Part shown: positions 8,830 through 17,038 of the stretch, one piece after another
Layout of the letters: each line of letters begins with the position of its first letter
Position numbering within the stretch: the stretch's first letter is position 1
Assembly (NCBI RefSeq): GCF_002261475.1
Contig: NZ_NEVN01000009.1
Location: 124,001-188,000, forward strand
Length of the DNA: 64,000 nt
Origin: Bordetella genomosp. 5
Lineage (GTDB): Bacteria; Pseudomonadota; Gammaproteobacteria; Burkholderiales; Burkholderiaceae_B
Direction: 5' to 3'
Position numbers and translations under genes: made by a program
Notes under the pieces: generated by a model
What the model was told of the DNA's origin: nothing
The model's database searches: none
What the model saw: only the letters and a program-made list of their open reading frames with translations

Positions 8830-9927
8830 TCAGATCCTGCGGAAGTGGTTGTCCCAGGCCTGACCGCCCGGGGCCATCAGCGGCTCGGGCTCGGCGCCCG
8901 GCTGGCGGGCATGGACCATCGCGCCCAGGCCGCTCGAGAGCAGGAAGCCGCCCGCGCGGTGCGGCGCCACGCCGCAGCCATCGGCCAGGCGGGTCAGCCC
9001 GAGCTGACGGCCGCTGTCGGCATCCCAATAGAGCACCTGCCCGCCCACCGGGCTGGACGTGGCGATGATGCCGCCGCCCGGATCGGCCGAGACCGATCCC
9101 ACATAGTTGCGCATGTCGCGCAATACGTCGGCCGGCCCCTCGAACAACTCGGGCGCCCGGCCGCGCGCATGCCGTCCGACCAGCGCGGGCCGCTCGCCGG
9201 CCGGGCCCATGTGCTGGCAACCGAACCACACGCGGCCGCGCCCGTCGAGCGCCAGATGACGGATCGAGAGGCGATGCCAGCGCGCATCGAGCGTGACCTG
9301 TTCGAGGACCTCGCCGCTGTGCGCATCGATATAGGCGAGCGAGGGCTTCATGGTGTCGAGGTTGAGCTCGAGCTTGCCGTAATCGGGATGCGTGAGAATG
9401 CCCCCATTGGCCACGCACAGTGTGCGGCCATCGGGCATCAACACGACTTCGTGCGGACCGATGCCGGCGCAGTCGAACTCGCCGATGCGCTTGTAGCCGC
9501 CGCCGCGCGAGACATCGTAGATGCCCAGCACGCCGTGGCCGGCCTCGTAATCGTTTTCGGTGGCCAGCATCAGCTTGCCGCCGGGCAGGTACACCCCATG
9601 GCCGAAGAAGTGCCGGTCGGGCGCCGCCTCGATCGCGAGCGGCGCGCCGCCGCGCACGTCCAGCGCCATGGCGAAGAAGCCCGGCTGGCGACCGAACACG
9701 GTCACCCGTCCGCCGGCCGCATCGATCGCGAAGCTATGTCCGCGGTCGGGCATGGCGTGCGCCTGTTGCTCACGGCCGCGCTCGTCGATGATCACGACTT
9801 CGTTGCGGCGTTCGCGCTGGCGCGCGGTCACATACAGCGGGCCGGCCTCCGGACTCGCGAGCACGCGCCCCGGCGCCAGCAGCGCCGTGGCGCCGAGCGC
9901 CATGAAGCCGCGCCGGTCAATCGCCAT
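8830..9927 (-). CDS. Tat-exported DUF1513 beta-propeller-like protein
   Basis: 365 residues. The N-terminus MAIDRRGFMALGATALL carries a twin-arginine motif, so export of a folded protein is expected. The body has repeated short strands ending in GxxxxxT/S-type turns and reads like a quinoprotein/propeller fold. It matches the DUF1513 protein found at the end of imelysin/di-heme oxidoreductase iron clusters (for example PA4370-PA4373 in Pseudomonas). It is the last gene of a four-gene operon and overlaps the preceding imelysin gene by 11 bp. Its molecular role is unknown. Confidence 0.82.
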   Translation of the reverse strand: MAIDRRGFMALGATALLAPGRVLASPEAGPLYVTARQRERRNEVVIIDERGREQQAHAMPDRGHSFAIDAAGGRVTVFGRQPGFFAMALDVRGGAPLAIEAAPDRHFFGHGVYLPGGKLMLATENDYEAGHGVLGIYDVSRGGGYKRIGEFDCAGIGPHEVVLMPDGRTLCVANGGILTHPDYGKLELNLDTMKPSLAYIDAHSGEVLEQVTLDARWHRLSIRHLALDGRGRVWFGCQHMGPAGERPALVGRHARGRAPELFEGPADVLRDMRNYVGSVSADPGGGIIATSSPVGGQVLYWDADSGRQLGLTRLADGCGVAPHRAGGFLLSSGLGAMVHARQPGAEPEPLMAPGGQAWDNHFRRI

Positions 9928-10999
9928 CGAGTGCGTTGAAGCCGATGGTCACGCCCAGCGCCGGCGCGATGTTCTGATCCACCACGTCCTTCAGGTTTTT
10001 CAGCACCATCACGGCCAGCATGAGGTCGGCGCGCGTCGCCTCCTGCGTGACCGCCGCCTCGGTGTCGGCGGGTTGCTCCGCCGTGAGCCGGATCGCGGTA
10101 TCGAGTTCGCTGCGCAGCGACGCGTCGAGACCCTGCGAGCCCGCGCCGAAGGCGAACTGGCCTTGTTGGTAGAAGGCACGGATGCCACGCAGATTGGACA
10201 CGAGCGAGTTGAAGCTCTGGCCGCTGCGCCAGAAGATGGCGCGCTTGGGCCGCGCGGCCTGCGCCGAATCGCCCAGCACCGGCATCAGCTTGATGTCGCG
10301 CGCGAACTGCAGGCCGGTCGAGATGGCTTTCATGGCTTCGGCGGCCACCTCCTGCTGGCTGCGATACAGATCATTGGCCGGCGCCGGACGCGTGAACTGC
10401 CGGCCGAATTCGCCCTCATCGCTCCAGGCCTGCTTGAGCTCGGCGGACAGGGTCGAGACATTGCCCGCCACCGCCTTCGCGTAGCCGCAGGCATAGCCGG
10501 CCGCCTTGGCGTCGGTCTGTTTGAGCAGCTCGGGCTCGCCGTACAGCACGTACTCGAGGGCCGGCAGCCCCTGCACCGCGACGCTGCGCGAGGCCAGCGC
10601 GCCCTCGGCGAGCAGCGCGGGATTGGCTTCTTTGAGCAGCGCCTGCACCTGGCGCGGCATCACCCCGCGCGTGTCGGGCCAGAAGGCCATGCGCTCGAAG
10701 CGGTTGGCTTCCACCAGCGGACCGAAGCGCAGGAACTCGACGAAGCCCCAGGCCTCGACCAGCTCCTTCCAACCGGTGTCGACCTGTTCCGCGCGCGCCT
10801 TGCCCGGCGCGGCGCAGTAGGCGTCGAGCGCGCCACGCATCTTGATCGCCTGCTGCGCAAGATGATTGAACGCCGGCCGGATCTGGCCATTGGCCAGGTT
10901 CGAGCCGAGCTGCGCCGGCACGGCGGCCTGCGCGGCGCCGGCGGCGACGGAAAGCGTGGCGGCCACGCAGAAGGATCGGAATGCTGCCATCGATGTCAT
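9917..10999 (-). CDS. Imelysin-family periplasmic protein, variant lacking the GxHxxE His
   Basis: 360 residues with a signal peptide ending near GAAQA (residue 25). The imelysin/peptidase M75 fold is recognisable from WKELVEAWGFVEFLRFGP and AFWPDTRG. The canonical GxHxxE site is GLPALE here (residues 144-149), with Pro replacing His, a variant known from one of the two imelysins in such clusters. Imelysins are periplasmic proteins connected with iron acquisition rather than proven peptidases. It lies third in the operon, 24 bp after the di-heme oxidoreductase gene. Confidence 0.87.
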   Translation of the reverse strand: MTSMAAFRSFCVAATLSVAAGAAQAAVPAQLGSNLANGQIRPAFNHLAQQAIKMRGALDAYCAAPGKARAEQVDTGWKELVEAWGFVEFLRFGPLVEANRFERMAFWPDTRGVMPRQVQALLKEANPALLAEGALASRSVAVQGLPALEYVLYGEPELLKQTDAKAAGYACGYAKAVAGNVSTLSAELKQAWSDEGEFGRQFTRPAPANDLYRSQQEVAAEAMKAISTGLQFARDIKLMPVLGDSAQAARPKRAIFWRSGQSFNSLVSNLRGIRAFYQQGQFAFGAGSQGLDASLRSELDTAIRLTAEQPADTEAAVTQEATRADLMLAVMVLKNLKDVVDQNIAPALGVTIGFNALDGD

Positions 11000-11023
11000 G
11001 CCGCGGGCAGGCCGCGGTCTGCC

Positions 11024-12547
11024 TCAGAGTGATTCAAGGAAGCGGATCAGGTCGGCCCGCTCTTCAGGCGTCATGGCCACCACGCGATCGCGCGCGGCCT
11101 GCGCCTCGCCACCATGCCATAGAACGGCTTCCAGCAGCGTGCGGGCGCGGCCGTCGTGCAGGTAGGTGGCGTTCGGGTTGACGGTGGCCGTGAGCCCGAT
11201 GCCCCACAGCGGCGGCGTGCGCCATTCGCGACCCGTGGCGTCGTGTTCCTGCACGCCGTCGGCCAGGCCATCGCCCATGTCGTGCAACAACATGTCGGTG
11301 TACGGCCAGATCAGCTGGAACTGATGCTCGGGCTGCGTGGCATTGCGGCTCGTCACGTACTTGGGCGTATGGCAGCCGATGCAATTCGCCTGATAGAACA
11401 GCTTCTTGCCGGCCAGCACGCGCGCGTCGTCGGGATCCCGGCGTTGCGGCACCGCGAGGTTGGTCGAGTACGCCGTCACGAAGTCCATCAGGCGCGCCGG
11501 CACTTCATGCTCGCCCAGGTGCGGCTGCGCCCCGTGCGGCATGTCGTAACAGGAGGCCTGGCCCGGCTTGCGGCAGTCGCCGTAGTGGTCAGGGAACAGC
11601 GGCGACGACAGACCCATGTCGTTGTGGAAGGCGGCGGCGCTCTGCTGCTCGACGGTCGGCTGGCTGGCCTTCCAGTTGAAGCGGCCCAGCACCTTCTTGC
11701 CGGCGCGGATGTCATAGACCCAATTGGGCTTGCCGCTGATGCCGTCGCCATGGTCGGCGGCAGCATTGGCCAGGATGTCCGACTCGTGGATCGACTCGAG
11801 CAGGCCCAGGCCGATCATCGGCTGCGCCAGGCGCGGCGAGATCTGCACATCGTCGCGCATCGGGCCATAGCCCAGGTCGGTGATGCGATAGGTGGGCTTC
11901 ATCAGGGTGGCGGTCTCGCCCCCGTTGAGCTTCACCAGCACCGGCTCATAGCTGATCTCCATGCGCCCCTCGGTCGGCAGACCGGCGACGGAGAAGTTCT
12001 GCAGTTGCACGCCGTAGGTCGGCTCGGGCAGGAACGCGATCTCTTCCTGCGTGAGCTTCTGGCGGTCGGCTTCGGTGACCGGCGGCACGGACAGGCGCAG
12101 CAGCAAGGCCACGGCGTCGAACTGTTCGAGCGGATCGAAGCCCGGAACGGTGCCACGCCCGTCCTTCACGTGACAGGCCTGGCACGAGCGCGCATTGAAC
12201 AGCGGCCCCAGGCCGTCGGATGCCTGCGTCGACGAGGGCGACGAGACCCAGTCCTTGCGGAACAGGCCATTGCCCACCAGGAAGCGCTGGCGCCCCTCGA
12301 ACGACAGGTTGGCGGAGGGGTGCGAAAAGATGTCGGCGTTGAGCAGTTTCTTGATGGTCGTCGCGCCGGCCTGCATCATCTCGAACGGCTCGGCCGCCGA
12401 AAAATCGGCGGCCGGCGCGGTAATGCTGGTGACGCGCTCGCGGTCCTCGGGACTCAGGTCGGTGCGTCCCGGGGCCGGCCCGGCGGCGCCGGCTGGCTGA
12501 GCCAGCAGCGCCGCCAATACTGCAGCGAGCGGTAAGGCTTTGATCAC
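11024..12547 (-). CDS. Di-heme oxidoreductase (putative thiol oxidoreductase, DHOR family)
   Basis: 507 residues with a signal peptide (1-22). Two c-type heme sites are visible: CQACH at residues 122-126 and CIGCH at 389-393. The family hallmarks GPLFNARSC, DIRAGKKVLGRFNWKA and a late YLHDGRARTLLEAVLWHGGEA are present. The protein is periplasmic and should carry electrons, plausibly changing the oxidation state of iron or copper handled by the flanking imelysins. It overlaps the upstream imelysin gene by 4 bp (ATGA), indicating translational coupling. Confidence 0.92.
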   Translation of the reverse strand: MIKALPLAAVLAALLAQPAGAAGPAPGRTDLSPEDRERVTSITAPAADFSAAEPFEMMQAGATTIKKLLNADIFSHPSANLSFEGRQRFLVGNGLFRKDWVSSPSSTQASDGLGPLFNARSCQACHVKDGRGTVPGFDPLEQFDAVALLLRLSVPPVTEADRQKLTQEEIAFLPEPTYGVQLQNFSVAGLPTEGRMEISYEPVLVKLNGGETATLMKPTYRITDLGYGPMRDDVQISPRLAQPMIGLGLLESIHESDILANAAADHGDGISGKPNWVYDIRAGKKVLGRFNWKASQPTVEQQSAAAFHNDMGLSSPLFPDHYGDCRKPGQASCYDMPHGAQPHLGEHEVPARLMDFVTAYSTNLAVPQRRDPDDARVLAGKKLFYQANCIGCHTPKYVTSRNATQPEHQFQLIWPYTDMLLHDMGDGLADGVQEHDATGREWRTPPLWGIGLTATVNPNATYLHDGRARTLLEAVLWHGGEAQAARDRVVAMTPEERADLIRFLESL

Positions 12548-13857
12548 TTGAAGACGGCATCCGGTTGGTCGAGACTGTCCGAACCTTCGATCTGGATGTC
12601 GCCCAGGTCGAGAACGGCGATCACGCGCTCGAGGCTGCGGGTCTGGTCGATCAGGCGATCGATGGCGGCCTGCACCACGGCGTTACCTTCTTTGTTGCCT
12701 TCGGCGATCATCTGGTCGTAGGTCTCGACCTTCTCGGCACGATCACGCATGGCCTGCATGGCGGCGACGGTGGCGTCGAGCTTGGCGCGCACTTCGGCGT
12801 CGAGCTTGGCGTCCTTGGCCTTGACCAGATCCGAGATGCTCGCACCCTTGGTCGTCTTGCCGTCCGGACCGGTGTAGGCGCCGAGGTAGACGTTGCGGAT
12901 GCCGATCTGGTTGTAATAGTGCGAGTTGTGCGTGTTGTCGGAGAAGCAATCGTGCTCTTCTTCGGGATCGTGCAGCATCAGGCCGAGCTTCATACGCTCG
13001 CCGGCGAGTTCGCCGTACGACAGGCTGCCCAGACCGGTCAGCATGGCGGTGAGGCCGGCCTTGGGATCTTCTTCGACCGACTTGCGGGCGGCGCCGTTGC
13101 CTTCCCAGTTGCCGACCATTTCCTTCAGGTCGTCGACCAGCAGCGTGGTCACGGCGCGCAGGAACTCGATGCGGCGTTCGCAGTTGCCGCCGGTGCAGTT
13201 CTTGGGATCGAAATCGGTGTGCGGGCGGTCGCCGGCATGGCGTTCCTGCGGCGTGCCGGTGCGATCCTTGGGCGCCGGACCGGAGCCGTTCAGATCCTGG
13301 CCCCACAGCAGGAATTCGATGGCGTGGTAGCCGGTGGCCACGTTGGCCTCGTTGCCGTCGGCCTCGTGCAGCACTTCGGAAAGCAGCTCGGGGGTGATCT
13401 TGCTTGCGTCGATGGTCTTGCCACCGACCGAGATCTTCGAATTGGCGATCACGTTGACCGAGTAGAACGCGTTGGCGTCGCTCTCGGTGCCATAGGAGGC
13501 ATCCACATAATCGATCAGGCCTTCGTCGAGCGGCCAGGCATTCACGCGGCCTTCCCAGTCATCGACGATCGGATTGCCGAAACGGAAGGCTTCGGTCTGC
13601 TGATACGGCACGCGGGCGGCCAGCCATGCCTGGCGAGCGGCCTTGAGCGTCTCGGCGCTGGGCTTGGCGATCAGGGCGTCGATGGCCTTTTGCAGTTGTT
13701 CGGCCGTCGTCAGCGCGTCTTTGTAGCCCGCGTGCGCGATGTCCGCGTAGGTCTTGACCACCGCCTTCGGCTCGACGGCCGCCTGCGCGACGCCACCGAA
13801 AATTCCACCCGCCAACATCGCCGACAGAACGGCGCCCTGCAACAACTTACGCATCAA
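12544..13857 (-). CDS. Imelysin-family iron-regulated protein (IrpA-like), canonical GxHxxE
   Basis: 437 residues with a signal peptide ending near GVAQA (residue 26). The conserved GYHAIEFLLWG at 176-186 contains the GxHxxE motif with both His and Glu. DDWEGRVNAWPLDEGLIDYV and CSDNTHNSHYYNQIGIRN-like segments match the IrpA branch. This is the first gene of the operon and has a long leader region. The family is typically Fur-controlled and used in iron uptake; the ligand is not settled. Confidence 0.92.
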   Translation of the reverse strand: MMRKLLQGAVLSAMLAGGIFGGVAQAAVEPKAVVKTYADIAHAGYKDALTTAEQLQKAIDALIAKPSAETLKAARQAWLAARVPYQQTEAFRFGNPIVDDWEGRVNAWPLDEGLIDYVDASYGTESDANAFYSVNVIANSKISVGGKTIDASKITPELLSEVLHEADGNEANVATGYHAIEFLLWGQDLNGSGPAPKDRTGTPQERHAGDRPHTDFDPKNCTGGNCERRIEFLRAVTTLLVDDLKEMVGNWEGNGAARKSVEEDPKAGLTAMLTGLGSLSYGELAGERMKLGLMLHDPEEEHDCFSDNTHNSHYYNQIGIRNVYLGAYTGPDGKTTKGASISDLVKAKDAKLDAEVRAKLDATVAAMQAMRDRAEKVETYDQMIAEGNKEGNAVVQAAIDRLIDQTRSLERVIAVLDLGDIQIEGSDSLDQPDAVFK

Positions 13858-13918
13858 ATACTCCCGTATCAGCGAGGGAGGGCTCCGCTGTCGCCCTTCC
13901 CTCTCGTTCGCTCTCTAT

Positions 13919-13930
13919 TTGCGATCGCAA
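13919..13930. promoter_or_regulatory. Perfect 12-bp palindrome upstream of the imelysin operon
   Basis: TTGCGATCGCAA lies 62 bp upstream of the first imelysin start, in an AT-richer context. It does not match the classical 19-bp Fur box well, so I call it only a candidate operator. Iron control of the operon is expected from the gene family. Confidence 0.3.
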
Positions 13931-14135
13931 GTGTAAACAATTTTCGTTTGGGTTTCAGCGTCAAGTCAGTTTTAGCTCAGGTTGGCGTCAATTCCGCGGA
14001 ATTAAGACGAGTCCGAAACCGGCACCAGAACAGGGGGCGGATGGCACCAGCGCGGTGCAGCGTGACCCGTCGCAGTGCCCGATTTCGCAGCTCACCCGGG
14101 GGAAATCAGGGGGGCAAAAGTTGGCATGGGTATTG

Positions 14136-14168
14136 CTTGAGGGACATGTATACAAGCTTGTCCTCAAG
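14136..14168. promoter_or_regulatory. Extended dyad with TGTATACA core, candidate GntR/FCD operator
   Basis: A 10-bp pairing (CTTGAGGGACA with TGTCCTCAAG, one bulge) flanks a central region containing the perfect palindrome TGTATACA (14147-14154). FCD-type GntR regulators commonly bind sites built on GTATAC. The site is 28 bp before the substrate-binding protein gene of the operon that ends with a GntR regulator, so autoregulation of the whole cluster is a sensible reading. Confidence 0.5.
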
Positions 14169-14195
14169 CCCGATCCCCACCTGGAGTCCCGTTCC

Positions 14196-15200
14196 ATGAC
14201 CCAACGTTCCGCCATCAACGTCACGCGCCGCCGCCTGATCCAATCCGCCTTCGGCGCCGCCGCCACCACGGCCCTGGGCGTGCCCGGCCTGGCCCTGGCG
14301 CAGAGCGGTCCGACGATCCGCATCGGCTTCTGGCCGGTGGCGGCCGGCCTGCCCTTCTACGCGGCCGTCGAGAAGGGCTACTTCAAGGAAGCGGGGTTGA
14401 ACGTCGAGCCGCAGAAATTTGCCGGCGCGCAGCAGGTCATGGAGGCGATGCTGGCCGGCCGCTCCGACGGCAGCGCGAACGGCACGGGTTCGGCCAACCT
14501 CGCCATCGGCGAGATCGCCTCGCCCGGCCTGTTCAAGATCTTTGCCTCCAATCCGAGCAACGCCAAGTTCGTCCTGGACGAGTTCATCGTCGCCAAGGAC
14601 AGCCCCATCAAATCCATCGCAGACCTCAAGGGGAAAAAGGTCGGTTCTGGTCCCGGCATCCAGAATTCCACGCTGGCCAAAGCAGTCCTGGAGCGCGCCG
14701 GCGCAACGGGCGCGACCGTGGTCGAGCTGGCGATCAGCCAGCACGTGGCCGCGGTCGCGGCCGGCCAGCTCGATGCGTGCTACACGCTCGAACCCACCGG
14801 TACGGTGGGCCGCCTGAACGGCACCACCCGCGTCCTGGAGGCGGGCGTCATCGCCAAGTACGTGCTGGGCGATCCGATGGCGCCGTGGTTCGGCGGCTCC
14901 GCGTCGCTCACCACCGCCTTCCTGAAGAAGCATCCCGAAGAGGCCAAGCGCTATATCGCGGCCTACGCGCGCGGCATCGAGCTGGTGCGCAAGTCGCCCG
15001 ACGAGGCGCGCCAGTTCATGAAGGGCTACACCGCCATCGAAGGCCCGATGACGCAGGAGGTCCCGCTGGCGGCCTACACGCTCTACAACGAATTCACCGA
15101 CAGCGACGTGCAGTACTTCCAGAAGTTCTTCGACCTCTTCACCGAAAAAGGCATCTTTGCCCAGCCCGTGAACGTGGCCAACATGCTGTACAAGGGCTGA
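14196..15200 (+). CDS. NitT/TauT-type ABC transporter substrate-binding protein
   Basis: 334 residues from the ATG at 14196. The N-terminus has consecutive arginines (VTRRRLIQSAFG) before a hydrophobic stretch ending in LALAQS, consistent with a Tat-like export signal. The mature part has the SsuA/ThiY-like layout: IRIGFWPVAAGLPFYAAVEKGYFKEAG, then a ligand segment, then IKSIADLKGKKVGSGPG. This family binds nitrate, sulfonates, pyrimidine precursors or related small solutes. It heads an operon with a permease 5 bp downstream, the ATPase, and an amidase pair, so the solute is probably an amide or ureido compound. Confidence 0.93.
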   Translation: MTQRSAINVTRRRLIQSAFGAAATTALGVPGLALAQSGPTIRIGFWPVAAGLPFYAAVEKGYFKEAGLNVEPQKFAGAQQVMEAMLAGRSDGSANGTGSANLAIGEIASPGLFKIFASNPSNAKFVLDEFIVAKDSPIKSIADLKGKKVGSGPGIQNSTLAKAVLERAGATGATVVELAISQHVAAVAAGQLDACYTLEPTGTVGRLNGTTRVLEAGVIAKYVLGDPMAPWFGGSASLTTAFLKKHPEEAKRYIAAYARGIELVRKSPDEARQFMKGYTAIEGPMTQEVPLAAYTLYNEFTDSDVQYFQKFFDLFTEKGIFAQPVNVANMLYKG

Positions 15201-15205
15201 GCATC

Positions 15206-16015
15206 ATGAACACCGCCGCAACCGCCGCAACCGCCGCCGCGCCGGGCAAGGCGCCCGGCAAGCGTGATTATTCACGCTGGCTTCCGCTCATCGGCCCGCT
15301 CGCGCTGTTCCTCGTGTGGGACCTGGTCGTGCGCCTGTCGCTCGTGAGCCCGGTCCTGCTGCCCACCCCGGCCGCCACGCTCGCCGCGCTGACCAAGGGC
15401 ATGTCGGGCGGGCCGCTGCTCACGGACTTCATCGCCTCGGTGATCCGCACGCTGCAGGCCTTCTTCATCGCGGCCGTGATCGGCGTGCCGCTCGGCGTGC
15501 TGCTCGGCAGCAACGAGCGCCTCTACCGCAGCGTCGAGTTTCTGATCGACTTCTTCCGGTCCACTCCGTCCTCCGCGCTGATCCCGCTGTTCCTGATGAT
15601 CTTCGGCGTGACCGACATGAACAAGGTCGCCATCGCCGCGTTCGCGGCCGTGCTGGTGATCCTGTTCAACAGCGCGTATGGCGTGATCAACGCCCGCAAG
15701 CAACGGGTGATGGCGGCGCGCGTGATGGGCGCGAGCCGCTGGCAGATCTTCAAGGACGTGCTGATCTGGGAAAGCATGCAGCCGACGTTCGTCGGCCTGC
15801 GCAGCGGCGTGTCGATGGCCCTGGTCATCGTGATCGTGGCGGAGATGTTCATCGGCGCGGAGACGGGCCTGGGCAACCGCATCATCAATGCGCAACAGGT
15901 GCTGAACGTGCGCGATATGTACGCCGCGATTCTGGCGGCCGGCGCGCTGGGCTATGTGCTCAACGTGCTGTTCCTGGTGCTCGAAAAACGCGTGGTGCAC
16001 TGGAGCGGCCGCTGA
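15206..16015 (+). CDS. ABC transporter permease (NitT/TauT type)
   Basis: 269 residues with about six membrane helices. The binding-protein-dependent permease signature is visible as a conserved EAA-like loop (ARVMGASRWQIFKDVLIWES, about 172-191). The N-terminal 20 residues are Ala-rich with repeated AAT units. It is the membrane channel subunit for the upstream binding protein. It ends two bases before the ATPase start, indicating coupled translation. Confidence 0.94.
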   Translation: MNTAATAATAAAPGKAPGKRDYSRWLPLIGPLALFLVWDLVVRLSLVSPVLLPTPAATLAALTKGMSGGPLLTDFIASVIRTLQAFFIAAVIGVPLGVLLGSNERLYRSVEFLIDFFRSTPSSALIPLFLMIFGVTDMNKVAIAAFAAVLVILFNSAYGVINARKQRVMAARVMGASRWQIFKDVLIWESMQPTFVGLRSGVSMALVIVIVAEMFIGAETGLGNRIINAQQVLNVRDMYAAILAAGALGYVLNVLFLVLEKRVVHWSGR

Positions 16016-16017
16016 TC

Positions 16018-16836
16018 ATGAATACCGTCGTGAATCCTCTTATCGCACCCGCGCCGAGCGTGCCGTTCGTGCCGGGCCCCGTGGGCACCCACATCACCAT
16101 CCGCGGCCTCACGAAGTACTTTGCCGGCTGGCCGCTGTACGAAGACTTCGACCTCGACATTCCGAAGGGCAAGATTGTCTCCGTGTTCGGCCCGAACGGC
16201 TGCGGCAAGTCGACGCTCATCAACATGATCGCGGGCCTGATCCCGATCGATGCGGGCGAGATCCTGTTCGACGGCAAATCGCTCGCGCAGACCAAGATCG
16301 GCTACGTGTTCCAGAACTACCGCGAAGCCATGTTCCCGTGGCTGCGCACGATCGACAACATCGCCTATCCGCTGCGCCTCGAAGGCAAGAGCCGCGGCGA
16401 GGTCGACGCGCGCGTGCAGGAGCTGGTGGCCTCGTTCGACGTGAAGTTCGATCTCAACCGCTACCCCTACGAGCTCTCGGGCGGTCAGCAGCAGACGGCC
16501 TCCATCATGCGCGCGCTGGCGCCCCGCCCCGAGGTGCTGTTTCTGGACGAGCCCTTCTCGGCGCTGGATTTCGAGATGACGCTGTTCATCCGCGAGAAGC
16601 TGCAGGAGGTCTTCATGCAGACCGGCACCACGATGCTGCTGGTCTCGCACGACCTCGAAGAAGCGGTGTACCTGGCCGACCAGATCCTGCTGCTCACCAA
16701 GCGCCCCACGCAGGTCGCGCAGATCCTGGACTACGCCGACGCGCGCCCCCGCACAGTCGAGACGCTCAGCGAGCCCGGTTTCATTCGCATGAAGAAGCAG
16801 AGCCTGGAGATCTTCCAGCGCGAAGTCCGCAAGTAA
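16018..16836 (+). CDS. ABC transporter ATP-binding protein (NitT/TauT type)
   Basis: 272 residues with a complete nucleotide-binding domain: Walker A GPNGCGKST (about 58-66), Q-loop VFQNYREAMFPWL, signature LSGGQQQTASIMRAL (the usual R after QQQ is T), Walker B VLFLDEPFSALD and the H-loop VSHDLEEA. It energises uptake by the two preceding subunits. A C-terminal tail of about 50 residues resembles SsuB/TauB relatives. Confidence 0.95.
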   Translation: MNTVVNPLIAPAPSVPFVPGPVGTHITIRGLTKYFAGWPLYEDFDLDIPKGKIVSVFGPNGCGKSTLINMIAGLIPIDAGEILFDGKSLAQTKIGYVFQNYREAMFPWLRTIDNIAYPLRLEGKSRGEVDARVQELVASFDVKFDLNRYPYELSGGQQQTASIMRALAPRPEVLFLDEPFSALDFEMTLFIREKLQEVFMQTGTTMLLVSHDLEEAVYLADQILLLTKRPTQVAQILDYADARPRTVETLSEPGFIRMKKQSLEIFQREVRK

Positions 16837-16855
16837 CGCCATCCGCGAGGTGACC

Positions 16856-17038
16856 ATGACGCAAGACACCATCGACCAATACGTGCGCAGCGCGCTGCTG
16901 CTGCAGGGCTTTCGTCTCTCCGAAGACGAGACGCAGGACGTGATCGGGCAGTTCGCGCGCATCGAGGCGATCGCGCAGGAAGTCACCCGCGAGGCGCTGC
17001 CGCTCGACCTCGAACCCGCGCCGGTCTATCTGCCATGA
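16856..17038 (+). CDS. AtzG/HpxX-like small amidase subunit (DUF4089)
   Basis: 60 residues, entirely helical in character (IDQYVRSALLLQGFRL, DVIGQFARIEAIAQEV), ending in a short PLDLEPAPVYLP tail. The ATG at 16856 has GAGGTG just upstream. Size and position directly before an AtzE-type amidase match AtzG, a GatC-like partner that binds and stabilises AtzE, and HpxX of purine-degradation clusters. It overlaps the amidase gene by 4 bp, supporting one complex. Confidence 0.83.
   Translation: MTQDTIDQYVRSALLLQGFRLSEDETQDVIGQFARIEAIAQEVTREALPLDLEPAPVYLP

Larger units (their letters stand above)
13858..14195. other. Divergent promoter region between the imelysin operon and the ABC importer
   Basis: No protein-coding gene is supported here. 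An AT-richer stretch at 13905-13980, with the 12-bp palindrome at 13919, is the likely promoter area of the imelysin operon. The right part contains a GntR-type dyad at 14136 in front of the ABC importer. Confidence 0.7.

Noticed and set aside
13905-13945. Classical Fur box before the imelysin operon
   Set aside because: The palindrome TTGCGATCGCAA does not match the 19-bp Fur consensus well enough to name it.
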